A stretch of DNA of 64,000 nucleotides from Salsuginibacillus halophilus (GTDB lineage Bacteria; Bacillota; Bacilli; Bacillales; Marinococcaceae). The translations under genes and the position numbers were made by a program. The notes under the pieces were generated by a model. The model saw only the letters and a program-made list of their open reading frames with translations, had not been told where the DNA came from and did no database searches. This document shows, piece by piece, positions 28,032 through 37,664 of this stretch. The number at the start of each line of letters is the position of its first letter. Within the stretch, counting starts at the first letter, position 1. The stretch lies in assembly GCF_003014715.1 (NCBI RefSeq), contig NZ_PYAV01000007.1:1-64000 (forward strand), in the 5' to 3' direction.

Positions 28032-29372
28032 TTAAGTCGTTTCTTCGACTTCACGGACGACAATCCGATGTCCTGATGCTTTAACAACCCGAACATTACG
28101 CCCTTGTTCAATATATCCTCCTTCGGATACAACGTCAAGGCGCTCATCTTGAAGCAGCATTGAACCAGCCGGACTAAGCGGTGTCAGCGTCTTTCCGATT
28201 TCATCTACTAAATCGGTCCGGCTTTCATTGGAAATATAACCTTCTTCAGCTGTTGCTTCTTCATGAAGTACCATTTTTTTCATTGGTCCACGCTGTCCAA
28301 AGTATTTAAACAAAACAATCGCGGTAATTAAGGCAAGCCCGAACGCAATCAATAAAGCTACAAGCATATAAGCTGTTGAATACGAAGCCATTAACATGCT
28401 CGAAACAATTGCGCCCAGGCCGAGAATGCCGAAGATACCAAAACCAGGTACAAAAATCTCAATGGCTAACAATACCGCTCCGATTCCGAATAAAATGAGC
28501 GTTTCATACCCGGCAAAACCGGCAAATAAATGTCCGAAGAAGAAAAGTCCGAGTGATGAGAGACCGAGCAGTCCCGGCAGACCAAACCCTGGAGAGAAAA
28601 ACTCAATCATTAAACCAATCGCTCCTGCAGACAATAAAATTGGAATAACCGCTGGATGTGTCACCCAGCGGGCCAGCTGTTCTGCAAAGCTGACCTCAGC
28701 CTCTACAATTTCAGCCGAATCCAAATCATATGCGGCTAAAAGCGATTCCCGGTCTTCTACGACTTCTTCAGCATAGCCGACACTTTCTGCTTGAGCTGCT
28801 GTTAAGGTTAATAATTCACCTTCACCTACGCCGAGTTCTTCAATTTCAAGGTCCGGGTTTGTCATTGCTAGGGCATATTGTGGATCACGGTCATTGCGTT
28901 CAGCAGCTCCCTGCATATTACCTTCCCAGGCAGACTGTGCTTTATCTTCAGCTGCCGTGCCAGAACCGTCCACAACTTGCGCTGCACCCATGGTTGTACC
29001 CGGCTGCATCGCAATATGATCAGCATTCAACGCAATATACGCCCCAGCTGACATCGCTTCACCGGTCACATACGCTGTTACCGGCACATCAGCACCTCGG
29101 ACAATATCAGAAATATTGTTCGCTGCATCAACAGCACCGCCAGGGGTATCAATTTCAAGAACGATTAAATCCGCCCCGTCGTCAACCGCTTGAGACATTG
29201 AGCGGTCAAGGAAAGCTTCAAGTCCTCGTTCTACCGCCTGTTCTACCGGAATAAAATGCACTGATGTTTCCGCCTCTGCTTTCCCGTCATTTGACCACGC
29301 TGAAAGCAAAAGCGTTGTTGCTCCTAAAACGACAGCTAATATACTTAACAGTTGTGTAAGCGAAGCTCTCAA
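28032..29372 (-). CDS. yqeZ: NfeD-family membrane-bound serine protease-like protein YqeZ
   Basis: About 446 residues. A signal peptide or anchor (residues about 6-24) is followed by a ClpP-class/SppA-like protease domain (about 35-210, with LEIDTPGGAVDAA and GEAMSAGAYIALNADHI, which holds the predicted nucleophile Ser). Several membrane helices follow (about 240-345), then a soluble OB-fold NfeD domain at the C-terminus (ESRTDLVDEIGKTLTPLSPAG). NfeD proteins work next to flotillins in membrane-microdomain organisation. The TTG start has AGGAGG eight bases upstream; the GTG three codons earlier abuts that site and is unlikely. Confidence 0.92.
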   Translation of the reverse strand: MRASLTQLLSILAVVLGATTLLLSAWSNDGKAEAETSVHFIPVEQAVERGLEAFLDRSMSQAVDDGADLIVLEIDTPGGAVDAANNISDIVRGADVPVTAYVTGEAMSAGAYIALNADHIAMQPGTTMGAAQVVDGSGTAAEDKAQSAWEGNMQGAAERNDRDPQYALAMTNPDLEIEELGVGEGELLTLTAAQAESVGYAEEVVEDRESLLAAYDLDSAEIVEAEVSFAEQLARWVTHPAVIPILLSAGAIGLMIEFFSPGFGLPGLLGLSSLGLFFFGHLFAGFAGYETLILFGIGAVLLAIEIFVPGFGIFGILGLGAIVSSMLMASYSTAYMLVALLIAFGLALITAIVLFKYFGQRGPMKKMVLHEEATAEEGYISNESRTDLVDEIGKTLTPLSPAGSMLLQDERLDVVSEGGYIEQGRNVRVVKASGHRIVVREVEETT

Positions 29373-29463
29373 AAACTTCACCTCCTGTTCTTCTGCATCA
29401 TTTCGTACTTTTATTTAATCAAAGTTTTCTTCCTTGAACAAGCAAAACAAACCGAAGAAGCGA

Positions 29464-29494
29464 CAAAAACCCCCATGATTCAACTCATGAGGGC
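29464..29494 (-). terminator. Terminator downstream of rpsU
   Basis: A 10-bp stem with two G-U pairs on the minus strand (29469-29478 with 29485-29494) is followed by TTTTT. It lies about 200 bases past rpsU. That interval holds no recognisable gene; yqeY, present here in B. subtilis, is absent. Confidence 0.75.
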
Positions 29495-29700
29495 TTTTGC
29501 GCATCTTATGAAGATACAGCCTGTAACGCACCGGCCTGTCGTTTTACACATAACAGTTTGCAAACTTCGTCCCAACGTTACTGCTTAACGCCGTTGAAAG
29601 AATCAACCTGCGCCTGCACAACAGGGGGATTCATCCTGCGAAAGCTGCTCGTCCGGGCACCGGTACAGCTGCAATATCTTCACGCCATATAGCGGCATTT

Positions 29701-29874
29701 TTAGAATTTACGTTTGCGAGCAGCTTCAGATTTTTTCTTACGCTTAACACTTGGCTTTTCGTAGTGTTTACGCTTTTTAACTTCTGCCATTTTCCCTTCT
29801 TTCGAAAGGTCTTTCTTAAAACGGCGAAGCGCTGCATCAATGGATTCGTTATTGCGGATCCGCGTTTCAGACAT
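29701..29874 (-). CDS. rpsU: Small ribosomal subunit protein bS21
   Basis: The 57-residue 30S protein S21, needed for initiation. It begins [20 protein letters not shown] and ends in a Lys/Arg-rich tail ([18 protein letters not shown]), the usual bS21 composition and length. The start is the ATG behind GGAGGGAGG; a 15-codon longer frame has no support. Overlapping long frames on either strand are shadows of its biased codon use. Confidence 0.97.
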   Translation of the reverse strand: MSETRIRNNESIDAALRRFKKDLSKEGKMAEVKKRKHYEKPSVKRKKKSEAARKRKF

Positions 29875-29999
29875 GATGAATCCCTCCCTCCAATAAAACC
29901 GTTCACTCATGACCTTCAAGTTCTATGCAGGAAGTGTCATTTCCTTTGATTATAAACGATATCGCACTGGAGTGCAATAGGCAACATGCGGCTAATTCT

Positions 30000-30662
30000 T
30001 TACGATTCAGCGCCGGCAGCTATTGCAACACTCGCGCTGGCGCCGATCCGATCCGCACCAGCTTCAAGCATGGCAAGCGCTGTCTGCGTGTCACGGATCC
30101 CACCGCTTGCTTTTACTTCAGCCTGTTCACCGACAGCTTCTTTCATTAAGCGTACATCCTCTACAGTAGCTCCGCCACCGGCAAATCCTGTAGACGTTTT
30201 CACAAACTCTGCACCTGCTTCAAGCGACAGACGGCAAGCCCGCTTTTTTTCTTCGTCTGTAAGAAGTGCTGTTTCAATAATCACTTTCGTAATCGCGCCG
30301 CCGGCACGTGCTTCATCAACTACGGTTTGAATATCTGTTCTTACATAATCATCGCTGCCTTCTTTTAAACAACCGATGGAAAGGACCATATCAATCTCTT
30401 CTACACCTTTAGCGACAAGTTCTTTCGTTTCTTCCTGTTTCATTTTTGTTGTTGTCGCTCCAAGAGGAAATCCAACAACAGCACAAACCATAACGTCTGT
30501 GCCCTCGAGTTTTTCAAGCGCTGTATCTGCCATAATAGGGTTAACACATACCGAAGCAAACTCATGCATTTTCGCTTCTTCTGCAAGTTTTACAACATCA
30601 GCTGTTGTCGCTTCCGGCTTAAGTAAAGTGTGATCAATGGTCTTTGCAATCGTACTGCTCAT
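30000..30662 (-). CDS. deoC: Deoxyribose-phosphate aldolase
   Basis: A 220-residue class I aldolase that splits 2-deoxyribose-5-phosphate into glyceraldehyde-3-phosphate and acetaldehyde during deoxynucleoside breakdown. The Schiff-base lysine is in FVKTSTGFA and the second active-site Lys in VKASGGIRD; VIIETALL and IDHTLLKPEAT are also typical. The start is the second ATG, nine bases behind AAAGG. In B. subtilis deoC lies with nupC and pdp; here it sits between rpsU and mtaB, with no other nucleoside catabolic gene nearby. Confidence 0.96.
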   Translation of the reverse strand: MSSTIAKTIDHTLLKPEATTADVVKLAEEAKMHEFASVCVNPIMADTALEKLEGTDVMVCAVVGFPLGATTTKMKQEETKELVAKGVEEIDMVLSIGCLKEGSDDYVRTDIQTVVDEARAGGAITKVIIETALLTDEEKKRACRLSLEAGAEFVKTSTGFAGGGATVEDVRLMKEAVGEQAEVKASGGIRDTQTALAMLEAGADRIGASASVAIAAGAES

Positions 30663-30692
30663 TTGAAACATCCTTTCTGATCTTTAAAATAT

Positions 30693-32030
30693 TTATACAT
30701 GTGCTGCTGTTGTTGAGACGTCTTCTTCAACAATTTGGACAAACGTACCTTCGTTCACTGGATAGCCCGCCTGCTCTAGACGAACGTACACCCGCTCTCC
30801 GATCAGCGGTGTGCCACCTTCAAAAGATACCTTTAAATAGTTGCCGGCATACCCCGTTAACGTCCCATCTTCATGCGCTTCTTCGGGAATCACTTCTAAA
30901 ATATTACCTTCATGGCGTGAAGCATAAACTTTCGCCAATTGATTGGAGAGCTCAATCAAAGCATGGACCCGCTCATTTTTCGTATTAGAATCTACTTGAT
31001 CTTCCATACGTGCAGCTGGCGTACCTGTTCGTTTTGAGTACGGAAAGACGTGCAGTTCGCTGTAACCGATCGACTGAATGAATTGATAAGTTTCTTGAAA
31101 CTCTTCTGCTGTTTCTCCCGGAAAGCCAACAATTACATCTGTGGTGACAGCAAGGCCCGGCAGCGCTTCTTTTAAGCGGGTGAGGCGCTCTTGATAAAAC
31201 GCTGTTGTATATTTACGACGCATCCGTTTTAAGACCGAATCTGAACCACTTTGCAGCGGTACGTGTAAATGGTTCACAATCTTTTCTGACGCATCAATGG
31301 CAGCGATGACTTCTTCTGTGATCTGGCTTGCCTCAATTGAAGAAATGCGGATACGCTTTAAGCCTTCCACCTGTTCAAGGTCATGAAGGAGCGCAGCAAA
31401 ATTGTAAGATTTAAAGTCCTCACCATAGCCCCCGGTATGAATGCCGGTTAATACGATTTCTTTGTATCCGGCTTCAACGAGCTGCTTTGCCTGGGCCAGC
31501 ACTTCATCCGGCTGCCGCGACCTGAGCAGACCACGGGCCCACGGTATGATGCAAAACGTGCAAAAGTTGTTGCAGCCTTCTTGAATTTTAAGCGAAGCCC
31601 GCGTCCGGTTGGAAAAGTCCGGCACGTCCAACTCTTCATACACGCGATTTTTCATGATATTGCCAACCCCGTTGATCGGCTGACGTTCTTTTTGAAATTG
31701 TTCGATGTAGCCAAGCATTTTTGAACGGTCCTGGGTGCCAACGACAATATCAACACCCGGAATCTCCATGACTTCTGCCGGTGATGTTTGGGCATAACAG
31801 CCGGTGACACAAACAACAGCATCCGGATTTTTACGAATGGCCCGGCGGATCACCTGACGGCTTTTTTTATCTCCGGTATTTGTCACTGTGCACGTATTAA
31901 TCACATAAACATCAGATGTTTGATCAAAATCGGTTTGATCATAACCTGCTTCTTTAAAAAGCTGCCAAATAGCTTCTGTTTCGTAATGGTTAACTTTGCA
32001 ACCGAGCGTGTGAAAGGCAACTGTCGCCAT
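30693..32030 (-). CDS. mtaB: tRNA t6A37 methylthiotransferase MtaB
   Basis: A 445-residue radical-SAM enzyme that converts t6A37 to ms2t6A37 in ANN-decoding tRNAs. The N-terminal UPF0004 domain holds three further Cys (TLGCKVNHYE, INTCTVTN, VTGCYAQ). The radical-SAM cluster is CNNFCTFC, near residue 150, and a TRAM domain lies at the C-terminus (about 375-440). The GCKVN beginning separates MtaB from MiaB. ATG start behind GAGGTGA. It sits six bases after rsmE and precedes deoC. Confidence 0.95.
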   Translation of the reverse strand: MATVAFHTLGCKVNHYETEAIWQLFKEAGYDQTDFDQTSDVYVINTCTVTNTGDKKSRQVIRRAIRKNPDAVVCVTGCYAQTSPAEVMEIPGVDIVVGTQDRSKMLGYIEQFQKERQPINGVGNIMKNRVYEELDVPDFSNRTRASLKIQEGCNNFCTFCIIPWARGLLRSRQPDEVLAQAKQLVEAGYKEIVLTGIHTGGYGEDFKSYNFAALLHDLEQVEGLKRIRISSIEASQITEEVIAAIDASEKIVNHLHVPLQSGSDSVLKRMRRKYTTAFYQERLTRLKEALPGLAVTTDVIVGFPGETAEEFQETYQFIQSIGYSELHVFPYSKRTGTPAARMEDQVDSNTKNERVHALIELSNQLAKVYASRHEGNILEVIPEEAHEDGTLTGYAGNYLKVSFEGGTPLIGERVYVRLEQAGYPVNEGTFVQIVEEDVSTTAAHV

Positions 32031-32036
32031 TTCAAC

Positions 32037-32789
32037 TCACCTCATACTTTCAAAATAGTAGCTGACCGCCGAGAGAATATAAAGCGGAGCGGTTTCAGTT
32101 CGTAGAATCCGCGGACCTGCGCTCACTGGGTGAAAACCGGCAGCGATTGCAGCTTCTGCCTCACTTTCACTGAAGCCGCCTTCAGGACCGACAGCAACGA
32201 ACAGTGTTCCACCAGATGGTATATGCTGCATCGCTTCGTGAAGGGTGTTATGCTCACCTTTTCGTCCAGTTTGTTCGTAGACGAAAAAGCAGCTGTCAAA
32301 GCTTTCAGCAGAAGCGATCAGCTCGTTGAAGTCTTGAACAGGGTAAATATCAGGAATGATGCTCCGTTCGGCCTGTTCAGCTGCTTCTTTTGCAATTTTT
32401 TCAAAGCGTTCGAGTTTCTTATCCGCCTTGCTCTCATCCCATTTTACGACAGAGTGATCGGCACGGAAAGGCTGAATTGCAAACGCACCAAGTTCCGTAC
32501 TTTTTTGAATCACCGTTTCAAGCTTATCTTTTTTTGCAAGCCCTTGGCCGATCGTCACCTTCACCGGCAGTTCAGCTTCACTTGCGAGCGTTTCTTTAAG
32601 CTGGCCTGTAACTTCTGAAGAAGAAACGGCTGTGATTTGATATACACCTTGAAAACCATGATGATCAAGGGCAATAATTGCATCCCCTTCACCGAGGCGC
32701 ATCACTTTTGAAATATGCTTAGCATCGTCACCTGTGATGAACACTTGATCCGCCTCAAATTGTTCCGGCGTAACAAAATAGCGCTGCAT
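32037..32789 (-). CDS. rsmE: 16S rRNA (uracil(1498)-N(3))-methyltransferase RsmE
   Basis: A 250-residue SPOUT-class methyltransferase modifying U1498 of 16S rRNA. An N-terminal PUA-like domain (HISKVMRLGEGDAI) is followed by the knotted SAM-binding domain with VAVGPEGGFSESE and ILRTETAPLYIL, both diagnostic. ATG start behind GGCAGGCGG. It forms a prmA-rsmE-mtaB run with short gaps (20 and 6 bases), as in B. subtilis yqeT-yqeU-yqeV. Confidence 0.96.
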   Translation of the reverse strand: MQRYFVTPEQFEADQVFITGDDAKHISKVMRLGEGDAIIALDHHGFQGVYQITAVSSSEVTGQLKETLASEAELPVKVTIGQGLAKKDKLETVIQKSTELGAFAIQPFRADHSVVKWDESKADKKLERFEKIAKEAAEQAERSIIPDIYPVQDFNELIASAESFDSCFFVYEQTGRKGEHNTLHEAMQHIPSGGTLFVAVGPEGGFSESEAEAAIAAGFHPVSAGPRILRTETAPLYILSAVSYYFESMR

Positions 32790-32809
32790 GAAGACCGCCT
32801 GCCTTTCTG

Positions 32810-33763
32810 CTATGCTTCTGGTGCTTGTACAGCAATCGCCACCCAGTCTTCAACCTCTGCTGTACGAAGCACTTGAAACCCTTCGCGCTCAAATGCGTCA
32901 ATCACATCCTGCTTGCGGCGCCCAATAATTCCGGCCGAAATGAAGCACCCGCCTGGGCGGATCACCCGGTGCACATCCGGGGTTAAGCGAAGAATGATAT
33001 CTGCAAGCAGGTTCGCTACTACGACATCCGCTTCTTGAGTGCCAACAGCCTCAAGTAAATCATTCTGCTGTACAGTAATCTGCTCATTCACGTCGTTTAA
33101 CCGAATATTTTCACAAGCTGAATAAACTGCAACCTCATCCACATCAAGTGCGGTAACCTGCTTTGCTCCAAGTTTTGCAGCAGCGATGCTTAAAATCCCA
33201 GACCCTGTGCCAATATCAATGACTTCATCATTTTTTGTAACGTATTGTTCCATTAACTGCAGCGACAGCACCGTTGATGGGTGTGTGCCGGTACCAAAGG
33301 CCATTCCCGGGTCAAGCTCAATCACTTGTTCATGAGTATTTCGCGGCTCGTACACTTCCCAGCTTGGCACAATTGTCATGGTATCTGATACAACAACAGG
33401 CTTGTAATACTTTTTCCACGCATGGGCCCAGTCTTCTTCCTCTACTTTAGCTAAAGTGATCTTATTGGCGCCCAGCTCCACATCATAACGCGGTAATTCA
33501 TTAATGCTTGTCTTTACGTTTTCAACCACGGTTTTAACAGTTTCATTTTCCGGAAAGTAGGCTTTTACCCGAACACCTTCAGCAGGGTAGTCTTCCGGCT
33601 TAAATTCATAAACTTCATCTTCTGTGCTTTTCTCATTTGCTTGAAAGTCAGCGGCGTCTTCAATGACAACACCGCTCGCTCCGGCTTCATGCAAAATGTT
33701 TGAGATCGGCTCGACTGCCGACTGTGTTGTTTCGATTGCAAATTCAACCCATACCAAAGGCAA
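32810..33763 (-). CDS. prmA: Ribosomal protein L11 methyltransferase PrmA
   Basis: About 317 residues; trimethylates ribosomal protein L11. The N-terminal substrate-binding domain has SNILHEAGASGVVIED; the SAM domain has DPGMAFGTGTHPST, VIDIGTGSGILSIAA and VVANLLADII (NPPY-like NLLA). The start is uncertain: a TTG behind GGAAGGG is chosen, close to the B. subtilis length of 311. An ATG nine codons earlier has a poorly spaced site. The longest possible frame begins upstream of the predicted transcription start. A private promoter and the dnaJ terminator lie upstream. Confidence 0.92.
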   Translation of the reverse strand: MPLVWVEFAIETTQSAVEPISNILHEAGASGVVIEDAADFQANEKSTEDEVYEFKPEDYPAEGVRVKAYFPENETVKTVVENVKTSINELPRYDVELGANKITLAKVEEEDWAHAWKKYYKPVVVSDTMTIVPSWEVYEPRNTHEQVIELDPGMAFGTGTHPSTVLSLQLMEQYVTKNDEVIDIGTGSGILSIAAAKLGAKQVTALDVDEVAVYSACENIRLNDVNEQITVQQNDLLEAVGTQEADVVVANLLADIILRLTPDVHRVIRPGGCFISAGIIGRRKQDVIDAFEREGFQVLRTAEVEDWVAIAVQAPEA

Positions 33764-33811
33764 CCGCTTCCCTTCCGTAAAATTTCGCATTGCTATGTAC
33801 AACTCCCCTGC

Positions 33812-33840
33812 ATTATACCGAGGCAAACTTCATAAAACAA
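33812..33840 (-). promoter_or_regulatory. SigA-type promoter of prmA-rsmE-mtaB
   Basis: Minus-strand TTGTTT (33835-33840), 17 bases, then a perfect TATAAT (33812-33817). The -35 overlaps the tail of the dnaJ terminator, so one transcript ends where the next begins. Confidence 0.6.
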
Positions 33841-33873
33841 TGGCCTTCACCTGCGAACAGGCGAAAGCCATTG
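33832..33873 (-). terminator. Terminator after dnaJ
   Basis: A 16-bp stem with a TTCG tetraloop and two G-U pairs (33838-33853 with 33858-33873), then TTTT. The G-U pairs form only in the minus-strand RNA, so the polarity is clear. Confidence 0.88.
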
Positions 33874-33886
33874 GTCACTGGTTTTG

Positions 33887-35011
33887 TTAGCTGTTGCCTT
33901 TAAAAGCCCGCTTCATTTTAGCGAAAATGCTGTTGCTTTGTTCATCAACTTCATCTTCGCCACCTTTTTCTGCTAAGTCACGAAGCATCTGCTTCTGCTC
34001 TTCATCAAGGTTTGTCGGCGTTACAACACGCACCTGTACAAATTGATCTCCTTGTCCGCGGCCGTGAACATTCGGAATGCCTTTGTCGCGGAGTCGGAAA
34101 CTTTTACCGGTTTGTGTGCCCGCTGGAATGGTAAGTTTCACTTTACCATTCAGTGTCGGCACTTCAACTTCATCTCCAAGTGCAGCTTGGGCGAATGTCA
34201 GCGGCAGTTCACAGTGAATATCATCACCATCGCGTTCAAAGAATTCGTGTGGCTGTACGTTAAAAATGATAAACAAGTCGCCTGATGGCCCGCCGTTTGC
34301 ACCAGCTTCACCTTCCTGCGGCATACGAAGCTTCTGACCGTGATCCACACCTGCCGGCACTTTTACAGACAACTTCTGTGTACGGGAAACTTTTCCGCGG
34401 CCATGGCAATTGGAACACTTATCTTTCACCGTCTGACCTGCCCCTTGACAGCTGTCACAGACGCGGCGGTTCACAACCCGGCCAAATGGCGTGTTCTGTT
34501 CAACGTTCAGCTGACCACTACCACCGCAGCGCGTACAAGTTTCCGGACTTGTACCCGGCTTGGCACCGTCGCCTCCGCACGTACCGCAGTTTTCTTCACG
34601 CGGAATCTCAATTTCAGTTTCTTTACCAAAGGCAGCTTCTTTAAACGTAAGGTCCATCGTGTACTGCAGATCTGCACCTTGGCGCGGCGCATTTGGATCC
34701 CGGCGGCCACCTCCACCAAAGAACATATCAAAAATATCGCCGAAGCCGCCGAAGTCACCAGCGCCTCCGCCGCCAAAACCGCCTTGTGCACCAGGGTCTG
34801 CTGTGCCAAAGCGGTCGTAGTTCGCACGCTTTTGCGAGTCGCTTAACGTATCATACGCATCTTTGACTTCTTTAAATTTTTCTTCCGCCCCATCTTCACT
34901 ATTTACATCCGGATGGTACTTACGGGCGAGTTTTTTATAAGCTTTCTTGATTTCTTCATCGGAAGCATCCTGGCTTACGCCAAGCACTTCATATAAATCT
35001 TTGTTGCTCAT
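33887..35011 (-). CDS. dnaJ: Chaperone protein DnaJ (Hsp40)
   Basis: A 374-residue co-chaperone of DnaK. The J domain has the essential HPD at about residues 33-35 (KYHPDVN). A Gly/Phe-rich linker ([16 protein letters not shown]) follows, then a zinc region with four CXXCXGXG repeats ([32 protein letters not shown]). The C-terminal substrate-binding domains follow. All parts of a type I DnaJ are intact. It lies downstream of dnaK but is separated from it by a terminator-like hairpin and its own promoter. Confidence 0.97.
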   Translation of the reverse strand: MSNKDLYEVLGVSQDASDEEIKKAYKKLARKYHPDVNSEDGAEEKFKEVKDAYDTLSDSQKRANYDRFGTADPGAQGGFGGGGAGDFGGFGDIFDMFFGGGGRRDPNAPRQGADLQYTMDLTFKEAAFGKETEIEIPREENCGTCGGDGAKPGTSPETCTRCGGSGQLNVEQNTPFGRVVNRRVCDSCQGAGQTVKDKCSNCHGRGKVSRTQKLSVKVPAGVDHGQKLRMPQEGEAGANGGPSGDLFIIFNVQPHEFFERDGDDIHCELPLTFAQAALGDEVEVPTLNGKVKLTIPAGTQTGKSFRLRDKGIPNVHGRGQGDQFVQVRVVTPTNLDEEQKQMLRDLAEKGGEDEVDEQSNSIFAKMKRAFKGNS

Positions 35012-35048
35012 GCCCTTCTCACTCCCAATTGGCTAATACATAACGACT

Positions 35049-35078
35049 ATCTTAACATGTTGTGTCCGCCTGCGGCAA
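35049..35078 (-). promoter_or_regulatory. Candidate promoter of dnaJ
   Basis: Minus-strand TTGCCG (35073-35078), 18 bases, then TAAGAT (35049-35054) preceded by TGT, an extended -10. It lies between the dnaK-dnaJ hairpin and the dnaJ start. Confidence 0.5.
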
Positions 35079-35103
35079 TTCACTTACACACAGCGTCCAC
35101 CCA

Positions 35104-35143
35104 AAAAAAGTCAAAGTCAAGAAGACCTGACTTTGACTTTTTT
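35104..35143 (-). terminator. Terminator-like hairpin between dnaK and dnaJ
   Basis: A perfect 16-bp stem (35104-35119 with 35128-35143) with A and T runs at its ends, 15 bases after the dnaK stop codon. It should end or strongly reduce transcription into dnaJ. Confidence 0.82.
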
Positions 35144-35157
35144 AAACGGGCAGTGTT

Positions 35158-36984
35158 TTACTGCTTATTGTTATCATCGTTTACTTCTTCATAATCTGCA
35201 TCAACAACGTCTTCTTCAGCGCCGCCTTCTGCTCCTTGCTCCGCTTCTGCCTGCTGTGCTGCCTGCTCATAAAGCTTTTGCGACAAGCCCTGCACAATTT
35301 CCTGCAGCTCATCTTTCTTCGTGCGGATTGCTTCAATATCTTCGCCTTCAAGCGCCTGCTTCAGCTCATCTTTGACAGCTTCAGCTTTATCTTTCTCAGC
35401 CTGCTCAACGCTTTCGCCGAGATCATTCAACGTTTTCTCCGTTGTAAATACGAGCTGGTCTGCTTCGTTGCGCAGTTCAACTTCTTCACGGCGCTGCTTA
35501 TCCGCTTCAGCGTTTTCTTCAGCGTCTTGTACCATCTGTTCGATTTCATCTTCACTCAAGCCGGAAGAAGAAGTGATGGTGATCGACTGCTCTTTATTTG
35601 TACCGCGGTCTTTCGCACGTACGTTTACAATACCGTTTGCGTCGATATCAAACGTAACTTCAATCTGTGGTACGCCGCGTGGTGCCGGTGGAATATCACT
35701 CAACTGGAAACGGCCGAGCGTCTTGTTGTCAGATGCCATTTCACGTTCACCTTGGAGCACGTGGATATCAACGGACTGTTGATTATCTGCAGCCGTGGAG
35801 AACACCTGGGATTCGCTCGTTGGAATCGTCGTGTTACGCTCGATCAACTTTGTCATGACCCCGCCCATGGTTTCAATACCAAGAGAAAGCGGTGTAACGT
35901 CAAGCAGTACAACGTCTTTAACGTCGCCGGCAAGTACGCCAGCCTGAACAGCGGCACCAAGTGCTACAACTTCGTCCGGGTTTACACCTTTGTGCGGATC
36001 TTTTCCTGTTGAGTTTTTGATGCCTTCCTGTACCGCCGGAATACGCGTAGAACCGCCGACAAGAATAACTTTATCAATTTCACCAGCGCTTACACCCGCG
36101 TCCTTCATCGCACGGCGTGTTGGCTCCATCGTTTTCTCAACAAGATGATCGGAAAGCTCTTCAAACTTTGCACGTGTCAACGTTGTTTCCATATGCTTAG
36201 GCCCTGAGCCGTCTGCTGTAATAAATGGCAGGGAAATTTGCGTCTGTGCGACACCGGACAAGTCTTTTTTCGCTTTTTCCGCTGCGTCTTTCAAACGCTG
36301 CATCGCCATGTTGTCCTGGGAAAGGTCAATGCCTTGCTCTTGTTTGAACTCTTTCACAAGATGGTCGATGATCACTTGGTCAAAGTCATCGCCGCCAAGC
36401 TCATTGTTACCAGACGTTGCTTTTACTTCAAAGAAACCATCGCCGAGCTCAAGGATCGATACGTCAAATGTACCGCCACCAAGGTCATAAACGAGAATTG
36501 TCTGGTCATCTTCTTGATCAAAGCCGTACGCAAGAGAAGCTGCTGTTGGCTCGTTAACGATACGCTCAACTTCTAGACCTGCAATGCGACCCGCGTCTTT
36601 TGTTGCTTGACGCTGGGAGTCGTTGAAGTATGCCGGTACAGTAATAACCGCTTTGGATACTTCTTCGCCAAGATATGCTTCTGCATCAGACTTCAGCTTC
36701 TGCAGAATAATCGCAGAGATTTCCTGTGGTGTGTATTCTTTATCATCAATTGTTACTTTATAGTCTTCACCCATATGACGCTTAATGGACTGTACTGTGT
36801 TTGGGTTTGTAATCGCCTGACGCTTTGCAACTTCACCCACCTGGCGCTCACCGTCTTTAAACGCAACAACAGATGGCGATGTACGGTTACCTTCCGGGTT
36901 TGGAATAACGGTAGCTTCGCCGCCTTCCATCACTGCAACACAAGAATTTGTTGTACCTAAATCAATACCAATTACTTTACTCAT
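35158..36984 (-). CDS. dnaK: Chaperone protein DnaK (Hsp70)
   Basis: A 608-residue ATP-dependent chaperone. The ATPase domain (1-380) has [48 protein letters not shown] and [13 protein letters not shown]. The substrate-binding domain follows ([21 protein letters not shown]), then an acidic lid ending in [10 protein letters not shown]. The deletion typical of Gram-positive DnaK in the N-terminal lobe gives the shorter length of about 610. ATG start behind CAGGAGG; an 11-codon longer frame has no support. Third gene of hrcA-grpE-dnaK, under CIRCE control. Confidence 0.98.
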   Translation of the reverse strand: MSKVIGIDLGTTNSCVAVMEGGEATVIPNPEGNRTSPSVVAFKDGERQVGEVAKRQAITNPNTVQSIKRHMGEDYKVTIDDKEYTPQEISAIILQKLKSDAEAYLGEEVSKAVITVPAYFNDSQRQATKDAGRIAGLEVERIVNEPTAASLAYGFDQEDDQTILVYDLGGGTFDVSILELGDGFFEVKATSGNNELGGDDFDQVIIDHLVKEFKQEQGIDLSQDNMAMQRLKDAAEKAKKDLSGVAQTQISLPFITADGSGPKHMETTLTRAKFEELSDHLVEKTMEPTRRAMKDAGVSAGEIDKVILVGGSTRIPAVQEGIKNSTGKDPHKGVNPDEVVALGAAVQAGVLAGDVKDVVLLDVTPLSLGIETMGGVMTKLIERNTTIPTSESQVFSTAADNQQSVDIHVLQGEREMASDNKTLGRFQLSDIPPAPRGVPQIEVTFDIDANGIVNVRAKDRGTNKEQSITITSSSGLSEDEIEQMVQDAEENAEADKQRREEVELRNEADQLVFTTEKTLNDLGESVEQAEKDKAEAVKDELKQALEGEDIEAIRTKKDELQEIVQGLSQKLYEQAAQQAEAEQGAEGGAEEDVVDADYEEVNDDNNKQ

Positions 36985-37053
36985 GAATAATTCCTCCTGT
37001 CCAAAGTAGTTCCTCAATGTTTCTTTTTCTAATACTAGTCTCGCGTTAACGAC

Positions 37054-37608
37054 CTACTGGTTCACTTTCACCATCGCCGGTCGGATGACACGGTCTTTCA
37101 AAAGGTAACCTTTCTGCATCACTTCGACAACTTCGTTAGAGTCATGACCTTCCTCATCAACCTGCATTACAGCTTGATGTACTTCCGGGTCAAATTGATA
37201 GCCTTCTGCTTCAATTTCTTCGACACCTTCGTTGGCAAGCGCTTCTTTCAGCTGCTTATATACCATATCCATGCCCTGGGTGAAGTTTTGTACCTCTTCA
37301 CTTTCCGGGGCGGTCTGCATGGCACGCTCAAAGTTGTCAAGCACCGGAAGTAAAGATTCTGCAAGCGGCTGCGCCCGGTACTTTGCAGCTGCTTCCTTTT
37401 CTTCGCGGCTGCGACGCTTAAAGTTGTCATAATCCGCCTGCACGCGCGCTGTGTAGCTTTTCCAGCGCTCGATTTCTTCCTGCAGCTTCTCTTCTTCTGT
37501 CACCGCTTCATCTGCGTCTTCAGAAGCTTCTTCTTCAGCATCAGCTTTTGTTTCTTCTACTTCTTGTTCATCCATCAATTCTTCGTCTGTACGCTCGTGT
37601 TTAGCCAC
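37054..37608 (-). CDS. grpE: Nucleotide exchange factor GrpE
   Basis: A 184-residue exchange factor for DnaK. A highly acidic N-terminal third is followed by a long coiled coil ([24 protein letters not shown]) and a C-terminal beta domain with the family signature [19 protein letters not shown] start behind GGAGG at eight bases; a TTG five codons upstream would contain that site. It lies between hrcA (56-base gap) and dnaK (69-base gap). The Asp/Glu-rich leader is longer than needed for function and fits the general acidity of this proteome. Confidence 0.96.
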   Translation of the reverse strand: MAKHERTDEELMDEQEVEETKADAEEEASEDADEAVTEEEKLQEEIERWKSYTARVQADYDNFKRRSREEKEAAAKYRAQPLAESLLPVLDNFERAMQTAPESEEVQNFTQGMDMVYKQLKEALANEGVEEIEAEGYQFDPEVHQAVMQVDEEGHDSNEVVEVMQKGYLLKDRVIRPAMVKVNQ

Positions 37609-37664
37609 AGCGTTCACCTCCAAATGTCCTCAAACAAGGCGGGATTGTCCCGCACTCGGAAGTT

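Noticed and set aside
29631-29906. 91-codon frame on the minus strand overlapping rpsU
   Set aside because: It covers rpsU in another frame; the bS21 sequence with its strong ribosome-binding site is clearly the real product.
34507-34827. Long frames on both strands inside dnaJ, including Pro- and Ala-rich ones
   Set aside because: Shadows of the Gly-rich linker and zinc repeats of dnaJ, which is complete in its own frame.
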